Positions 62,391 to 64,000 of a stretch of DNA of 64,000 bases are shown here, piece after piece. The stretch comes from Cheilinus undulatus (Eukaryota; Chordata; Actinopteri; Labriformes; Labridae). Below the pieces are notes generated by a model. It searched no databases. It worked only from the letters and a program-made list of their open reading frames with translations, and was not told where the DNA came from. The translations under genes were made by a program, and so were the position numbers. The DNA is taken from positions 14,580,698-14,644,697 of the forward strand of contig NC_054869.1 of assembly GCF_018320785.1 (NCBI RefSeq), given 5' to 3'. The first letter of the stretch is position 1, and every line of letters starts with the position of its first letter.

Positions 62391-62935
62391 TAGGGCTGCC
62401 AAAAGATCAAAGTTTTTATCACATTATTTATCTCAGAATTTCTGTTGTTAATTGCAATTAACCGCAGGGTTTTTATCACATTTTAAAATGCCACTATTTT
62501 GCATTCAGAATGGCTTTTGTGTCATTTTGAATGTTCTACTACTAAAGGTAATCATTTTCCTGTTTGGATTCAGCCTGGCTTTTATAGGTAGATCAGAGAT
62601 AAGAACATGACCAATACCTTTATAAAAGGAACTTAAGGATTAAAAAGTAAAAAAAGCAAACAGTAAAAAGGTAAATGCTTGAGAAGACAGGGTGCAGATG
62701 CCTCTGACTTATCCACTGAGCCCTTTGTGAGTTTTTTAAAGTAAAATATGGCATTAAGTAGCAGTGGTGGAGTTATTTTACATCACTGTAGATACAGGAA
62801 GATGTTGCAGAGAATCAACCAAAGTGTCCTGATACGGACAATAAGTCATGCCATTAATCATGATTGAAAAAAGTTAGTGCAGAAATTGTGGCCCTTGATT
62901 GATTGTGGTTAAGTGGATTAATCCTGACAGCCCCT
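62391..62935. mobile_element. hAT-type MITE, TAGGGCTGCCA ends
   Basis: Left TAGGGCTGCCA and right TGACAGCCCC are inverted; flanks ttacctac and ttacctag match at 7 of 8. The interior includes aattgcaattaaccgc and taatcctgacagcc, words of an abundant fish repeat. Confidence 0.7.
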
Positions 62936-64000
62936 TTACCTAGCTACCTAATTTTAATCAACACCCTGAAATCAAGCTTTAATTTCATGCTATCAGACTT
63001 TGGCCAAATTCTTTCTACCTAAAACATGATCAGGACTTGATGAAGACCTCAGGTGGATCTTTTTTCACTGCTGCTGCAGCTGATGATGCTAAAGAGGATG
63101 ATGGAGGGAAGCTGTGTCAGCAGCTCTGTTGTTGTCATTTTGTCTGGCATCAGTAATCCTGTCCTAATTATTACATACAAAGCCTGGTTTATATAAGCAG
63201 GACGGTAGAGAAACTCTTCTCTTTATCTTATCTGACCACGGCCTATGTGTGGAATTTAAGACCGGATGTCTGCTGAGATGAGTGGGTCTTATTTATTCTG
63301 CTGCTGTAAACAGTTTTCACTATGATGCACTAGAGTGTCTTCGTCATGTTTCGAAGAAGAGGAGTTTTATAGATTGCTTAACACTAAAAGTGCTGAAAAA
63401 ACAGGAACAAATATTTACACAAACAAACAGTTGAGCGTTTTGGGAAGATTGTTTTTATAGCCTACTATGGCAGTTTCGAGGAAAAGTCTTTCAGTGCAGA
63501 TGTGAAAAACAGTCTCATGTAGTATGACTTACATGAATTAAAGAGAAAAAACTGTTCAGATTTAACCCGTTCATGTGTCAGCTTTTCACAAAACAGTGCT
63601 TACTACTCAGTGTAATCATTGCACGTCAACTTTCCACTGCTGCTTCTGAAATCTAAAGACCACTACTGGCTTTTAATTAGCATTGAAATGAAGTTCTTTC
63701 TTAGCCACATTATACGGCTCTGTCATCTTTTTATTGTGGAAGAACACTGCTTCACAAAAGGCAATTACTATGATGAAAAGCTTTAATGATTTGAATATAA
63801 TTACTGTGATAAATAATAAGGAAGTCACAGCTAAAATTCTAATTAAGTCTTCTTCACAAATGTGTAGATATCAAGTTGTGACATTAAAATGCTCCACAAA
63901 CAAGCCAACATTCCTGTTAATATACTTGTCTAGACCTTTGCTTAATGAGATGCAAAGTTGTTCATTAGTTGAGGCTTTTGCTTGCTGTACAGTGCAGTTA
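62936..64000. other. Intergenic, nothing recognised
   Basis: AT-rich sequence to the end of the window. No exon, RNA gene or clear repeat seen. Confidence 0.5.

Overview
This is a gene-sparse, intron-rich piece of vertebrate nuclear DNA, almost certainly from a ray-finned (teleost) fish. Coding exons are short (about 90-360 bp) with GT-AG borders. Introns and spacers are AT-rich and full of repeat types typical of fish: Tc1 and mariner transposons, hAT-type MITEs with 8-bp target duplications, tRNA-like SINEs, a 5'-truncated LINE and (AT)n tracts. No prokaryotic genes, CRISPR arrays or tRNA/rRNA genes are visible.

Two protein-coding genes were reconstructed exon by exon. In both, every splice phase closes in frame. 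(1) Plus strand, about 2-12573: the 3' part (15 exons, about 783 codons plus stop) of a Dispatched/Patched-type RND membrane protein, most like the Dispatched-3 group; its 5' half lies before the window. Its 3'UTR probably ends at an AATAAA at 13583. (2) Minus strand, 59309 to 18250: a complete 20-exon gene for a 970-residue bone morphogenetic protein 1 / mammalian-tolloid protein: signal peptide, prodomain ending in a furin site, astacin protease, then CUB1-CUB2-EGF1-CUB3-EGF2-CUB4-CUB5. Several residue signatures (start of the prodomain, start of the protease, the C-terminal tail) match BMP1 better than TLL1 or TLL2. The two genes are convergent (tail to tail), with about 4-5 kb of transposon-rich DNA between them.

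Layout: 1-13.6 kb, Dispatched-like gene; 13.6-17.5 kb, spacer with two Tc1 remnants and a SINE; 17.5-59.4 kb, bmp1 with long introns (intron 1 about 7.8 kb, intron 6 about 8.6 kb) that hold most of the repeats; 59.4-64 kb, upstream flank with a GA repeat near the bmp1 start and several MITEs.

Functionally, Dispatched proteins act in release or transport of lipid-modified ligands or sterol handling. BMP1 is a secreted metalloprotease that processes procollagens and the BMP antagonist chordin. Both touch developmental signalling, but nothing in the sequence shows co-regulation.

I found no clearly new biological system. The most interesting points are: a 60-codon, very basic open frame directly after the bmp1 TGA stop; a 92-bp bmp1 intron with no in-frame stop whose retention would give a short, CUB3-ending isoform; a GC-AG intron in the Dispatched-like gene; and several clear transposon-in-transposon insertions, one with a perfect 8-bp duplication that splits a mariner transposase.
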